DNA from: JBCCEJ01 sp039030335
Lineage (GTDB): Bacteria; Pseudomonadota; Gammaproteobacteria; HK1
NCBI GenBank assembly: GCA_039030335.1
Contig: JBCCEJ010000046.1
Location: 1 to 46,464, forward strand
Direction of reading: 5' to 3'
Length of the DNA stretch: 46,464 nucleotides
Under the pieces are notes generated by a model. It was not told where the DNA came from. It ran no database searches and saw nothing but the letters and a program-made list of their open reading frames with translations. How positions within the stretch are numbered: the stretch's first letter is position 1; every line of letters begins with the position of its first letter. The position numbers and the translations under genes were made by a program. Positions 25,487-33,719 of the stretch are shown here, one piece after another.

Positions 25487-26299
25487 TCAGTGCGGGCGAT
25501 CGCCTTTCAGAATAACGCGCCACAGCAGGCGGTGTTCGCCGGGCGGGTAGTCGTGCTCGGCCCGATGCATCGCGCAGCGGTTGTCGACCAGCACGATGTC
25601 ACCCGTGCGCCACGTGTGCTTGTAGACGAATTCAGGGCGCACCGTGCGTTCCAACAGGTCTTCCAGAAACGGCCGGACGGCGTCTTCTTCGAACCCCGGA
25701 ATGCCCTGCGACTTCGTGACGTGGAAGTAGAGCGCCTCGCGGCCAGTCTCCGGGTGTTTGCGCACCAGCGGATGCCGGATCCCGCCGGCGTGGCGCGCGC
25801 GGTCGGCCTCGGAGTAGCTGAGACTCGCTTCCATGTCGTTGACCGTTTCCAGTTCCCGGAGCCGCCCGCGTTCGTCTTCATCGAGCACGTCGAAGGCGGC
25901 GTACATGTTGGCGAACCACGTCGAGCCGCCGCTCGACGGCAACACCACGGCGTGCAGGGCGGTTATCTTCGGCGGTTCGAGGTGGTTGGTGTGGTCGGTG
26001 TGCCACATGTCCGCCTTGCCGAAGCCGCCGCGGTTCGTGACGATACTGACGTCCGGACATTCATCCAGGTTGTATTTCTCACGGTGCTGGCGCATCGGGT
26101 CACCGAACAGCAGCATGCCTGCACGGAACTGTGAGGCCGTGAGTTCCTGATCGCGGATGACGAGTACGACGTTGTCCAGCAACGCGTCCGTGAGTGCTGC
26201 CCGGCTGGCGTCCGATTGGGGCTCCCGAAGGTCGACACCGAGAACTTCGGCTCCAATGCCCTGACTGAGTGATCGCACTTCCACGACGGTCCGCTCCAC
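25487..26299 (-). CDS. TauD/TfdA family alpha-ketoglutarate-dependent dioxygenase
   Basis: A 270-residue Fe(II)/2-oxoglutarate oxygenase starting at GTG 26299. MWHTDHTNH gives the His100/Asp102 iron ligands, NRCAMHRAEHDY the distal His near residue 245, and GEHRLLWRVIL the 2-oxoglutarate Arg. Its MRQHREKYNLDE and PDVSIVTNRGGFGKADMWH regions resemble TauD more closely than those of the 13960 protein. It is divergent from the LeuC-like gene (128-base spacer) and begins the operon containing an SDR, DUF4387 and SMP-30. Substrate unknown. Confidence 0.9.
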   Translation of the reverse strand: MERTVVEVRSLSQGIGAEVLGVDLREPQSDASRAALTDALLDNVVLVIRDQELTASQFRAGMLLFGDPMRQHREKYNLDECPDVSIVTNRGGFGKADMWHTDHTNHLEPPKITALHAVVLPSSGGSTWFANMYAAFDVLDEDERGRLRELETVNDMEASLSYSEADRARHAGGIRHPLVRKHPETGREALYFHVTKSQGIPGFEEDAVRPFLEDLLERTVRPEFVYKHTWRTGDIVLVDNRCAMHRAEHDYPPGEHRLLWRVILKGDRPH

Positions 26300-26427
26300 A
26301 GTGTTGATGACCGGCCCAGTCTAACGCGGACAGCGCACCTGGAGCCGATCCGTTGGCCAGAGCGCGCCGGTTGGTGCCAGAATGCGGGCCCATTCGAGGC
26401 CCTTCGCCGCCGCCGTCAGGCACGCTC

Positions 26428-27843
26428 GTGAGCAGACCGCGCACTCTGTTCGACAAGATCTGGGACCGTCACGCGATCACCGAGACCGCGGCTGGCGATA
26501 CGCTGCTCTACGTCGACCGCTGTTACATCCACGAGGGCGTCAGGCATGCCTTCGACCGCATGCAGATGAACGGCGAGTCGGTGCGATGTCCGAGCCAGGT
26601 GTTCGCGTTCAGCGACCACTACGCCCCCACCCATCAGCGCCACCTCGGTGCGGCTGCGAGCAACGATCCGGCCATCCGGGGAATGCTCGAACTCGCTGAT
26701 GCGAATGCCAATCGCTACGGCATCCGGCACTACGGGCTGGACGATCCCAACCAGGGGATCCTGCACGTCGTACCCCCGGAACTCGGCATCACCCAGCCGG
26801 GCCTGCTGATCGTCGGGGCCGACTCGCACACGTCCACACACGGCGCGCTCGGCGCGCTCGCGTTCGGGCTCGGGGCATCGGAAACCCGGCACGTCATGAC
26901 CACCCAGACGCTCTGGCAGCGGCGCCCACGGAACCTGCGCATCACGGTGAACGGCCAGCTGCCGTTTGGCTGCACGGGCAAAGATCTCGTGCTCGCCATC
27001 ATCGCGCGCATCGGTGCAGGCGGCGGCGTCGGTTACGCGATCGAATACGCCGGTGAAGGCGTGCGCAGCCTGTCGATGGAAGGACGCATGACGGTCTGCA
27101 ACATGAGCATCGAGGCCGGTGCCCGGGCCGGCATGATGGCACCGGACGACACCACCTTCGACTACGTGCGCGGCAAGCCGCACGCGCCGCGCGGCGATGA
27201 CTGGGACGCCGCAGTGGCGTTCTGGCGGGAATTACCATCGGACCCGGACGCGCGCTTCGACCACGAAGTGTTCATCGCCGCGGCCGAAGTCGCGCCGATG
27301 GTCACGTGGGGTACGAGCCCAGAACACGCCTGTTCGATAGACGACCGGGTGCCCGATCCGGCTGCCGCCGACAGCGCCCGCCAACGCGCCGACCACGAGG
27401 TCGCGCTCGAATATATGGATCTGAAGCCCGGCCAGCGGCTGACGGACGTGCCGATCGATCGGGTCTTCATCGGATCCTGTACCAACGGCCGCATCGAGGA
27501 TTTGCGCGCCGCGGCGCGCGTCGCCGAGCGCGGGCGGGCCCGCATCACGGCGTGGGTCGTGCCGGGCTCGATGGAGGTCAAGCGCCAGGCTGAAGCCGAA
27601 GGCTTGCATCGGGTGTTCGAAGCGGCCGGCTTCGAATGGCGAGCGCCGGGCTGCTCGCTTTGCACCGCCATCAACGGCGATGAGATCGCGCCGGGCGAGC
27701 GCTGCGCCTCCACCTCGAACCGCAATTTCCAGGGTCGGCAAGGCAAGGGCGGGCGCACCCACCTGGTCAGCCCGTCGATGGCTGCCGCGGCGGCGATCGC
27801 CGGACGCCTCGCCGATGTCCGCGAGCTCGGCGGCAACGGCTGA
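26428..27843 (+). CDS. aconitase/3-isopropylmalate dehydratase large subunit family (LeuC-like)
   Basis: A 471-residue Fe-S hydro-lyase large subunit, starting at GTG 26428 just before RPRTLFDKIWDRHAI. The three cluster cysteines are present: Cys351 in GSCTNGR and Cys409/Cys412 in PGCSLCTA, positions very close to E. coli LeuC. GADSHTSTHGALGALAFGLG and GRMTVCNMSIEAGARAGMM are the other conserved blocks. It is coupled to the small subunit by a TGATG overlap. Isopropylmalate isomerase, citraconate/dimethylmalate hydratase and similar activities share this fold. The absence of leuA or leuB here favours a catabolic hydratase over leucine synthesis, but this is inference. Confidence 0.9.
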   Translation: MSRPRTLFDKIWDRHAITETAAGDTLLYVDRCYIHEGVRHAFDRMQMNGESVRCPSQVFAFSDHYAPTHQRHLGAAASNDPAIRGMLELADANANRYGIRHYGLDDPNQGILHVVPPELGITQPGLLIVGADSHTSTHGALGALAFGLGASETRHVMTTQTLWQRRPRNLRITVNGQLPFGCTGKDLVLAIIARIGAGGGVGYAIEYAGEGVRSLSMEGRMTVCNMSIEAGARAGMMAPDDTTFDYVRGKPHAPRGDDWDAAVAFWRELPSDPDARFDHEVFIAAAEVAPMVTWGTSPEHACSIDDRVPDPAAADSARQRADHEVALEYMDLKPGQRLTDVPIDRVFIGSCTNGRIEDLRAAARVAERGRARITAWVVPGSMEVKRQAEAEGLHRVFEAAGFEWRAPGCSLCTAINGDEIAPGERCASTSNRNFQGRQGKGGRTHLVSPSMAAAAAIAGRLADVRELGGNG

Positions 27844-28463
27844 TGGAACCGTTCACGACCCTTCGCGCCATCGCCGCGCCGATCGACATCACCAATCTCG
27901 ACACCAATCAGCTCTGTCCGACGCGCTTCAACAAGATTCCGCTGACCGACCCCGACTATCAGCGCATCCTGTTCAACAACCAGCGCTACCGCAACGACGG
28001 CACGCTAACCGATTTCATCCTGAACCAGCCGCCGTACCGGGATGCGCGCGTGCTGGTAGGTGACGACAATTTCGGCTGCGGCTCATCGCGCGAATCAGCC
28101 GTCTACGCGCTGGTTGCCTTTGGTATACGGGCCGTTGTCGCACCGGGTTTCGGCGATATCTTCTTCAGCAACTGCACCAAGAACGGACTGTTGCCGGTGG
28201 TAGTTGAAAACGACGTGTGCGCGCGCTGGCGCGCGGCACTGCACGAAGCACCGGGACTGGAACTCTACGTCGATCTGGAGGCGCTTTGCGTGACCGGGCC
28301 AGACGGCGAAACGCACACTTTCTCAGTCCATCCGACCATCCGTGAACGGATGCTGGCCGGCCTCGACGACGTGGGCATTACGCGGGAATTCGACGACCAG
28401 ATCGCCGCGTTTGAACAAACGCATCAGGCCAGCATGCCCTGGGCGTTTCGCTCAAGCGGCTAA
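27843..28463 (+). CDS. aconitase/3-isopropylmalate dehydratase small subunit family (LeuD-like)
   Basis: A 206-residue swivel-domain subunit. DDNFGCGSSRESAVYALVAF is the hallmark substrate-binding loop and FFSNCTKNGLLPVVV the following conserved block. Its start overlaps the large-subunit stop by one base (TGATG at 27841-27845), so a 1:1 complex is expected. The N-terminus, ITNLDTNQLCPTRFNK, also fits. The 3' end overlaps the converging dioxygenase gene by 12 bases. Specificity follows the large subunit. Confidence 0.9.
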   Translation: MEPFTTLRAIAAPIDITNLDTNQLCPTRFNKIPLTDPDYQRILFNNQRYRNDGTLTDFILNQPPYRDARVLVGDDNFGCGSSRESAVYALVAFGIRAVVAPGFGDIFFSNCTKNGLLPVVVENDVCARWRAALHEAPGLELYVDLEALCVTGPDGETHTFSVHPTIRERMLAGLDDVGITREFDDQIAAFEQTHQASMPWAFRSSG

Positions 28464-29345
28464 CACGTCCTCACCCTGAAACTGGCTCCGCCACAAAAGG
28501 CGGCGGTGGGCGGTGTTAACGGGCTCGCGGAAATGCAGCGTGACGCGGTTATCCCAGATCAGCAGATCGCCCACGCGCCACGAATGCTGCCACGTGTAGC
28601 GATCGTTCGTCGCGTGCGCCCAGAGATCGTCGAGCAGCGCCTCGCTCGCTTCGTTGTCGTAGCCCTCGATATATTGCGACGGCCAGACACGGCGGCGGCC
28701 CAGATACAGTGCGCTGCGCCCGGTGTCCGGGTGTTTGCGAATGAGCGGGTGCATCGGCCCTGGCACGTCTTCCGGGCGCTCCGGCATTTCGACCCCCGGA
28801 CGCAGGCGCCCGGCGGAGTTACGCGTCGCGTCCTGCTTCGAACAACGGCCTTCGATCTGCTGGCGAATGGCCGGCGGCAGTTCTTCAAGGGCCATGTACT
28901 GATTCGAAAAAGACGTGCGCCCGGAGCCATCGGGCGGAATTTCGAGCGCGTACAGGCTGCTGCCAGCCGGCGGGCGCTCGATGTAGGAATTGTCGGAATG
29001 CCAGACGACTTCCTGCGAGCCGAGCCCTTCATTCTCCATGGCGGGCTTACCGTCCGGGCCTAGATTCGTCATCAACGAGATCTCCGGGAACTGCTCCAGT
29101 TCGTGCGGATTATCCCGGCCCGCGCGTTTGAAATACGCCCGGTTGGCGCCAACCTGCGGTTTACCGAACACGCTGATGGCGTTCATGTAGCTCTGCGCAT
29201 CCAGGGTCTGTCCGCGCACCAACAACACGAGATGCTGATGCCACGCGTCGCGCAGTTGCCCGGCGAGCGCCGGCGTCATCGGTGCGGACAAGTCGACGCC
29301 CTGTACCTCGGCGCCGAGCGCGGCACCGGTCGCATGCACTTCCAT
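28452..29345 (-). CDS. TauD/TfdA family alpha-ketoglutarate-dependent dioxygenase
   Basis: A 297-residue Fe(II)/2-oxoglutarate oxygenase. VVWHSDNSYIERPP places His116 and Asp118 in the iron site, NRVTLHFREPVNT the distal His, and AHRRLLWRSQF the 2-oxoglutarate Arg. ATG 29345 has AAGGGG seven bases upstream. It is longer than the copy at 25487 because of an insert around residues 170-205 (RLRPGVEMPERPEDVPG). It converges on the LeuD-like gene and is divergent from a degenerate SDR. With the 25487 gene it brackets the LeuCD pair. Confidence 0.9.
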   Translation of the reverse strand: MEVHATGAALGAEVQGVDLSAPMTPALAGQLRDAWHQHLVLLVRGQTLDAQSYMNAISVFGKPQVGANRAYFKRAGRDNPHELEQFPEISLMTNLGPDGKPAMENEGLGSQEVVWHSDNSYIERPPAGSSLYALEIPPDGSGRTSFSNQYMALEELPPAIRQQIEGRCSKQDATRNSAGRLRPGVEMPERPEDVPGPMHPLIRKHPDTGRSALYLGRRRVWPSQYIEGYDNEASEALLDDLWAHATNDRYTWQHSWRVGDLLIWDNRVTLHFREPVNTAHRRLLWRSQFQGEDVLAA

Positions 29346-29567
29346 CGGTGGCCCCTTTCAGAAGGCTCAAAAAATACCGCCTGTGCGGTTTCCCGCCGCC
29401 GGGCGCGGCCAACCGCCGCACCGGACGATCCGGCATCCAGCATGGACGTGCCCGATGCGCGGCAATGCATACCATGCCCTGCGCTGGCGTTACGATACCA
29501 CCGCCCGCCGGGCTTGCACGCGAGCGCACCAAAACCGGCGCGCCAGCTTCAACGAGGTAGTTTTTCA

Positions 29568-30305
29568 ATGGACACCGGACTGCGCGGCCGCACGGTATTG
29601 ATAACCGGCGCGGCCAGGAACATCGGACGCGAGAGCGCCTTGCAGTTTGCCCGCGAAGGCGCGCATCTCGCCATCTGCACGCGCGGGAACCTCGCCGGTC
29701 TGGCGGCCACGGAAGACATGTTGCAGGCAGCTGGTGCGCGGGTGTTTGCGGCGCAGTGCGACGTCGCCGATGGCGATGAGGTCAGGCGTTTTGTCGCGGA
29801 TGCCAAGGCCGCGCTCGGCCCGATCGCCGTCGCCATCAACAACGCGGTGTATCGGGCCGAAGAAGATTTCCTGGCGCAGAGCTACGCACAGTGGTCGCGC
29901 AACATCGCGGTCAATCTGGACGGGCCGTTCCACATCTGCCAGGCCGTCTTACCCGACATGCTGGCGGCCGGTTGGGGCCGCATCATCAACTATTCAGGCA
30001 TTGCGCCGTTCGTGGGACACGGACCAGCCAAAGGTGCAGTGAAGCTCGGCATCGTCGGTTTCACGCGCGGGCTCGCGCAAAGCTATGGCGGCCAGGGCGT
30101 AACCGCGAACTGCATCGGACCCGGCATGATCGACGTGGAACGCGATGCATGGCAGCGCGAGAAGAAAGCCGCGCCCGGGCAGCCGGTTCCACGGCTCGGT
30201 ACCCCGGCCGAGATCGCGAGCCTTGCCGTTTATCTGGCGAGCGAACAGGCCGCCTTCATCACCGGGCAGTGCTATCTCGCGAATGGCGGGCAGTACTTCC
30301 TTTAG
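29568..30305 (+). CDS. SDR-fold protein lacking the catalytic Tyr
   Basis: A 245-residue protein with an SDR fold. The cofactor loop reads TGAARNIGRESAL, with Asn replacing the middle Gly of GxG; the NAG motif reads INNAVYRAEE. After the active-site Ser strand (IINYSGIAPF) the usual S-x12-Y-x3-K spacing is shortened by about five residues to S-x11-K, and the Tyr position is gone. The C-terminal FITGQCYLANGGQYF is SDR-like but also altered. It may bind NAD(P) without classical catalysis, or use another residue. GAGG ten bases before ATG 29568 supports the start; the frame is open far upstream only as a shadow of the dioxygenase. Confidence 0.8.
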   Translation: MDTGLRGRTVLITGAARNIGRESALQFAREGAHLAICTRGNLAGLAATEDMLQAAGARVFAAQCDVADGDEVRRFVADAKAALGPIAVAINNAVYRAEEDFLAQSYAQWSRNIAVNLDGPFHICQAVLPDMLAAGWGRIINYSGIAPFVGHGPAKGAVKLGIVGFTRGLAQSYGGQGVTANCIGPGMIDVERDAWQREKKAAPGQPVPRLGTPAEIASLAVYLASEQAAFITGQCYLANGGQYFL

Positions 30306-30346
30306 CGTCGCGGTGGTCCGGCGCTATCGGATCTTCCTGTGACCGG

Positions 30347-31717
30347 TCAGGAGCCGACGTCGATGACCTCGAGCCGGAACGCTTCCATCGGGTCATCGAG
30401 TTCCATCACGTGGTGCAGGCAGAATTCATAGAGTGGCCCACGTTCGGTCTCGGCCGGCGAATACGGGAACGCAAACGTCGGCAGTTCTTCGTCCGCGGTC
30501 AGCGGATAGTGCAGCAACCAAGGATTGATGAGCTTCGCGATCTCGGTGGCGAGCGACTGCTCAGCCGCCGTTACGATACCGAGCACACCCACCTCGACTG
30601 GTGTACCGGTGCGGTTTTCGAGCGCACCGAGCGCCGCATCGATACCGACCAGCCGGAATTCGAGCTGATAGCTGCCGGCATCCAGACCCATGCGGGTTGC
30701 GATCTGCTCGATGGCAAATGCCTGCAGGCCATCCACCCACTGGCGCGCATTCGCCACGTAGCGGGCATCGCGAAGCACCGCCATCATCGTCGTTTGAAAT
30801 CCCGCCGCGCGCGCGCCCTCCAGCTTGACGGTGTAGCGCTCTTCATCGACCCAACGTGACCGCGTCACGCGCACGCGCCGGTCATCGAGCTGCTCGTAGC
30901 GCGCCCCGTCAACTTCGAGGCGGCCGCCGGGCTCGTACAGCGTCAGCGGATCGGAATTCTCGTAGAGCATGTGGGCCGACACCGAATGTGGTGTGCAGCG
31001 TGCCGCCGCTGCCATCGGTTCTACCGTGAATCCATCGGTATCGAATTCGACCAGCACGACGCCGGTCGTCGGGTGGCTCGAACAGAGCGCGCCACACTCG
31101 GCGATCTTGGCGCCGTGCCAGGCGCCACCGGCGCTGGCGCCGCGCTGCAACGGCAGTGCGGCGATGGTCGCCGTATCGGTCGCGCGACCCGCGAGCACGA
31201 TATCCGCACCGGTATCGAGCGCGGCCGCCATCTGCTCGGCGCCGGCCAGCGCGACGATGTGGCTGCACTGTCCTACAGCCTCGGGGGCGAGCGACGGTGC
31301 CCCGTCCAGTGCGCGCACACGCCCTGCTGCAAATGCGTCGGCGACTCGTGCCGCCGGCTGTTCGGATTTCAATGTCGCGACGCGCACCGACTGCCCGAGT
31401 TCCGCGGCGAGCTCAGCGGTGATGTCGAGCATCCAGTCGACGCTGGCGTCGGTACCACACGTGCCGCTCGTACCGATCATCAGCGGCACACCCAAAGCCG
31501 CGCGCGCCTGCATGAGCTTGCGCCACTCGCTTCGCGTGACGGTACGCGAATACTTCGACGTTCCGGTGCCGAGGTAGTACGGCCCGCTGTCGGTTGAACC
31601 GCCATCGATGCAGATGATGTCGGGGCGCTGCGTCAGACCGCGCTCGAACGCGGCGTGGTCGAAGCTGATACCCAGTGCGCCGGATGGCACCAGAACCCGT
31701 GTGTGTACTGATGCCAT
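30347..31717 (-). CDS. AtuA/DUF1446 family protein (acyclic terpene utilization-like)
   Basis: A 456-residue cytoplasmic protein of the AtuA/DUF1446 family. Conserved features include PDIICIDGGSTDSGPYYLG, PLMIGTSGTCGTDASVDWM, ALDTGADIVLAGRATDTATI and HPTTGVVLVEFD. The founding member AtuA is needed for citronellol/geraniol catabolism in Pseudomonas, but most homologues are uncharacterised and usually travel with DUF4387. ATG 31717 has GGGAGGG seven bases upstream and overlaps the DUF427 stop (TGATG), so the two are coupled. Missing here are the other atu genes (biotin-dependent geranyl-CoA carboxylase subunits), so terpene use is not supported. Confidence 0.87.
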   Translation of the reverse strand: MASVHTRVLVPSGALGISFDHAAFERGLTQRPDIICIDGGSTDSGPYYLGTGTSKYSRTVTRSEWRKLMQARAALGVPLMIGTSGTCGTDASVDWMLDITAELAAELGQSVRVATLKSEQPAARVADAFAAGRVRALDGAPSLAPEAVGQCSHIVALAGAEQMAAALDTGADIVLAGRATDTATIAALPLQRGASAGGAWHGAKIAECGALCSSHPTTGVVLVEFDTDGFTVEPMAAAARCTPHSVSAHMLYENSDPLTLYEPGGRLEVDGARYEQLDDRRVRVTRSRWVDEERYTVKLEGARAAGFQTTMMAVLRDARYVANARQWVDGLQAFAIEQIATRMGLDAGSYQLEFRLVGIDAALGALENRTGTPVEVGVLGIVTAAEQSLATEIAKLINPWLLHYPLTADEELPTFAFPYSPAETERGPLYEFCLHHVMELDDPMEAFRLEVIDVGS

Positions 31718-32154
31718 CAGTCGCCCTCCCCGGCCGGATGTTCCTCGATGACCACATGCCGCGGGTAGAACGACACGAGCCCGGCCAGTTCCGCTGAGAA
31801 CGCCGGCGGTTCGATGTAGGTCCACGCAATCGAGGTGATGGCCGGCTGGCCCGCGCTGGCCGGCAGGTCGAAGTAGCCCGCGCGTCCCTTCAGCGGACAG
31901 TGTGTTTCGTGAGTGTTGCGCGCAAGCTTGGCGACGATGTCGGCGGGGGGCAGATAAATGGCCGGGTGGTGCACGTCCTTGCCGACTTCAATCACCCGCA
32001 GCGCAGCGGCGCTGCTCGCGAGCAGGCGATCGCCGAAGCGCACCCTGACCGTACCGGGCACCGGACGCACGCGCATGAAGTGCCTGGGCTCGGCCGGATT
32101 ATGAATGGTGTGGGGTGACAGTGTGATACGCGGCTGCGGTGAAGAAGCTGACAT
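31717..32154 (-). CDS. DUF427 domain protein
   Basis: About 145 residues from ATG 32154. HFMRVRPVPGTVRVRFGD, the HHPAIYLPPADI strand and CPLKGRAGYFDL are the conserved DUF427 blocks, a beta-tent fold family without a known reaction. The stop overlaps the AtuA start, and the pair are surely cotranscribed. Start choice is weak; the longer frame reaches 32259 without a family-like extension. It is divergent from the hotdog thioesterase gene. Confidence 0.82.
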   Translation of the reverse strand: MSASSPQPRITLSPHTIHNPAEPRHFMRVRPVPGTVRVRFGDRLLASSAAALRVIEVGKDVHHPAIYLPPADIVAKLARNTHETHCPLKGRAGYFDLPASAGQPAITSIAWTYIEPPAFSAELAGLVSFYPRHVVIEEHPAGEGD

Positions 32155-32261
32155 GTACGGTTCGCTCCGGGCACCATCGAGGCGCACATGACTTGCACTG
32201 GAACGGACCGTTCTATCACGATCGCGGGCTTGCCTGCATCCGTACCGGAACGTGCCCAACC

Positions 32262-32675
32262 ATGTCTGTCACAGCGGAATTCATCAATCAGGAAATCGGC
32301 GACATCTGGCCCGCCTCAGCTTTTCGCTGCGACGAGGTGAGCAGCGTGCACGCCCGCGCCAGCTGCGTTCTCAGCGCCGGGAATCTGCGGCCCGGCAACC
32401 TCGTATCCGGCCCCAAGCAGTTTGAAATCGCCGACTGCGCGCTGTGGTACCTCGTATTCGGCGTCATCGACCGCATCGAGGTCATGTCGGTAACCTCGGA
32501 ACTCTCGATCCGGTTCCTGCGGCCTTGTACCGGCGAAGTCCTGAACGCGGAGGCGACGCTCGACAAAGGCGGTAAACGGAGCATCGTCGGTACCATTCGT
32601 GTGTGGACCGACGACAACCGCGCCAACCCGAGCGCGACAGCGCAAGGAACTTACGTCGTGCCCATCGCCAGGTAA
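32262..32675 (+). CDS. PaaI-like hotdog-fold thioesterase
   Basis: A 137-residue hotdog-fold protein. LRPGNLVSGPKQFEIADCAL is the PaaI-type loop and helix, with the acidic catalytic residue in IAD; VMSVTSELSIRFLRP and GKRSIVGTIRVW are the following strands. These proteins hydrolyse acyl-CoA or aryl-CoA thioesters. ATG 32262 gives the family's normal N-terminus. The gene is divergent from DUF427/AtuA and convergent with the polysaccharide deacetylase gene. The combination with acyl-CoA enzymes fits release of CoA from a pathway intermediate. Confidence 0.8.
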   Translation: MSVTAEFINQEIGDIWPASAFRCDEVSSVHARASCVLSAGNLRPGNLVSGPKQFEIADCALWYLVFGVIDRIEVMSVTSELSIRFLRPCTGEVLNAEATLDKGGKRSIVGTIRVWTDDNRANPSATAQGTYVVPIAR

Positions 32676-32704
32676 CGGCCGCGCACGATCCGCGTCGCGA
32701 ACTG

Positions 32705-33604
32705 TCAGCCGCCGTCGCCCGGGACCGTGCCCAACGGCAGGCTTTCGATATGCGCGCAGATATCGCCCGGGCGCGTCAGCCACACGCGATCGCGATGCGA
32801 CGCGATGTGCGCGAACGCCTTACGTAGCGGCCCGAGGCGATAGGGACGGCCGACCACAAAGGGGTGCAGAGAGATCGGGCAGACGAGCGGCTGCGCGCGC
32901 GACTGCAGCAGCATCTCCTCGAACATCTCGACGATCAGGTCAGCGAATTCCTGCGAACTGTACCGGTACCAGACGATGCCGCGCGTGTCGTTACATTCGA
33001 TCGGATAAGGCATCGCGAGAATCCGGCCGTTGCGCGTACGCATCCAAAGCGGCTGATCGTCCGACGTCCAGTCCATGAAGTAGCGGTAGCCGGCTTCCTG
33101 CAACAGGTCGGGCGTAACGGCGCTGTTCGAAAGCCATGGGCTCATCCAGCCCGTCGGTGCGGCACCTTCAGCATCGGTAAGGAACTCCGTGACCTCGCGT
33201 ATGTGCGCGGCTTCGTCGGCCTCCGAGAGGTGCCCTTGTTCAAACGAGTTGCTGATCCCATGACCCAGAATCTCGTGGCCGTAGCGCCGCAGCGCTTCCG
33301 GAATGTCCGGGCAGTGCTCGTAGACCGCCGTGTTGATCTGCGCTTCAGCCGGAATACCGAGTTCATCGAGCATCTCCAGAATGCGCCAGATCCCAACCCG
33401 GTTACCGTAGTCGCGCCACGAGTAGATGCTGTGACTCTCCGCCTGGTCCGGCGGCGCGATGGCTGCCCCTTTCCCTTCGCCGTAGCTGAACATCTCGATG
33501 TTGAGTGCCACGTAGACGGCGAGCCGCTTGCCCCCTGGCCAGCTGTAGTCCGGCCGGTTGACGATGGAACGGTAGTCGTAGCGGTTGTGGGTCTTGACCT
33601 GCAT
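32705..33604 (-). CDS. polysaccharide deacetylase family protein (PuuE/allantoinase-like)
   Basis: A 299-residue NodB-homology protein. RLAVYVALNIEMFSYGEG and RDYGNRVGIWRILEML open the barrel; the usual DD pair of true deacetylases is changed to NIE. HEILGHGISNSFEQGHLSE and PTGWMSPWLSNSAVTPDLL follow, and CPISLHPFVVGRPYRLGPL closes the domain. This pattern is shared with PuuE-type allantoinases and uncharacterised amidohydrolase-like relatives rather than chitin deacetylases. ATG 33604 has AAGGA upstream. Divergent from soxR. No purine genes are adjacent, so allantoin is not implied. Confidence 0.86.
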   Translation of the reverse strand: MQVKTHNRYDYRSIVNRPDYSWPGGKRLAVYVALNIEMFSYGEGKGAAIAPPDQAESHSIYSWRDYGNRVGIWRILEMLDELGIPAEAQINTAVYEHCPDIPEALRRYGHEILGHGISNSFEQGHLSEADEAAHIREVTEFLTDAEGAAPTGWMSPWLSNSAVTPDLLQEAGYRYFMDWTSDDQPLWMRTRNGRILAMPYPIECNDTRGIVWYRYSSQEFADLIVEMFEEMLLQSRAQPLVCPISLHPFVVGRPYRLGPLRKAFAHIASHRDRVWLTRPGDICAHIESLPLGTVPGDGG

Positions 33605-33719
33605 CTGGCGGTGTCCTTAGCGGAAGTCCTCGAACGCGCCCGCAGCATAGCGCTGTTGGCCGTAATGGCGCACGAGCACTAGACTGCGCGCAAGGCGCAT
33701 TGGAAACGGGGGCCGTCTC

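Noticed and set aside
24366..25550. 394-residue plus-strand open frame
   Set aside because: Antisense to the SDR and DUF4387 genes, with shadow composition rich in His and Arg.
26428..28463. LeuCD as leucine biosynthesis genes
   Set aside because: No leuA, leuB or ilv genes are adjacent, and the surroundings are catabolic; specificity left open.
29103..29567. N-terminal extension of the SDR frame
   Set aside because: Overlaps the dioxygenase on the other strand and shows no SDR sequence before ATG 29568.
33685..33699. TGCGC-n5-GCGCA repeat upstream of soxR as a sox box
   Set aside because: It does not match the SoxR operator pattern (CCTCAAG-n4-CTTGAGG) and short GC palindromes are common here.
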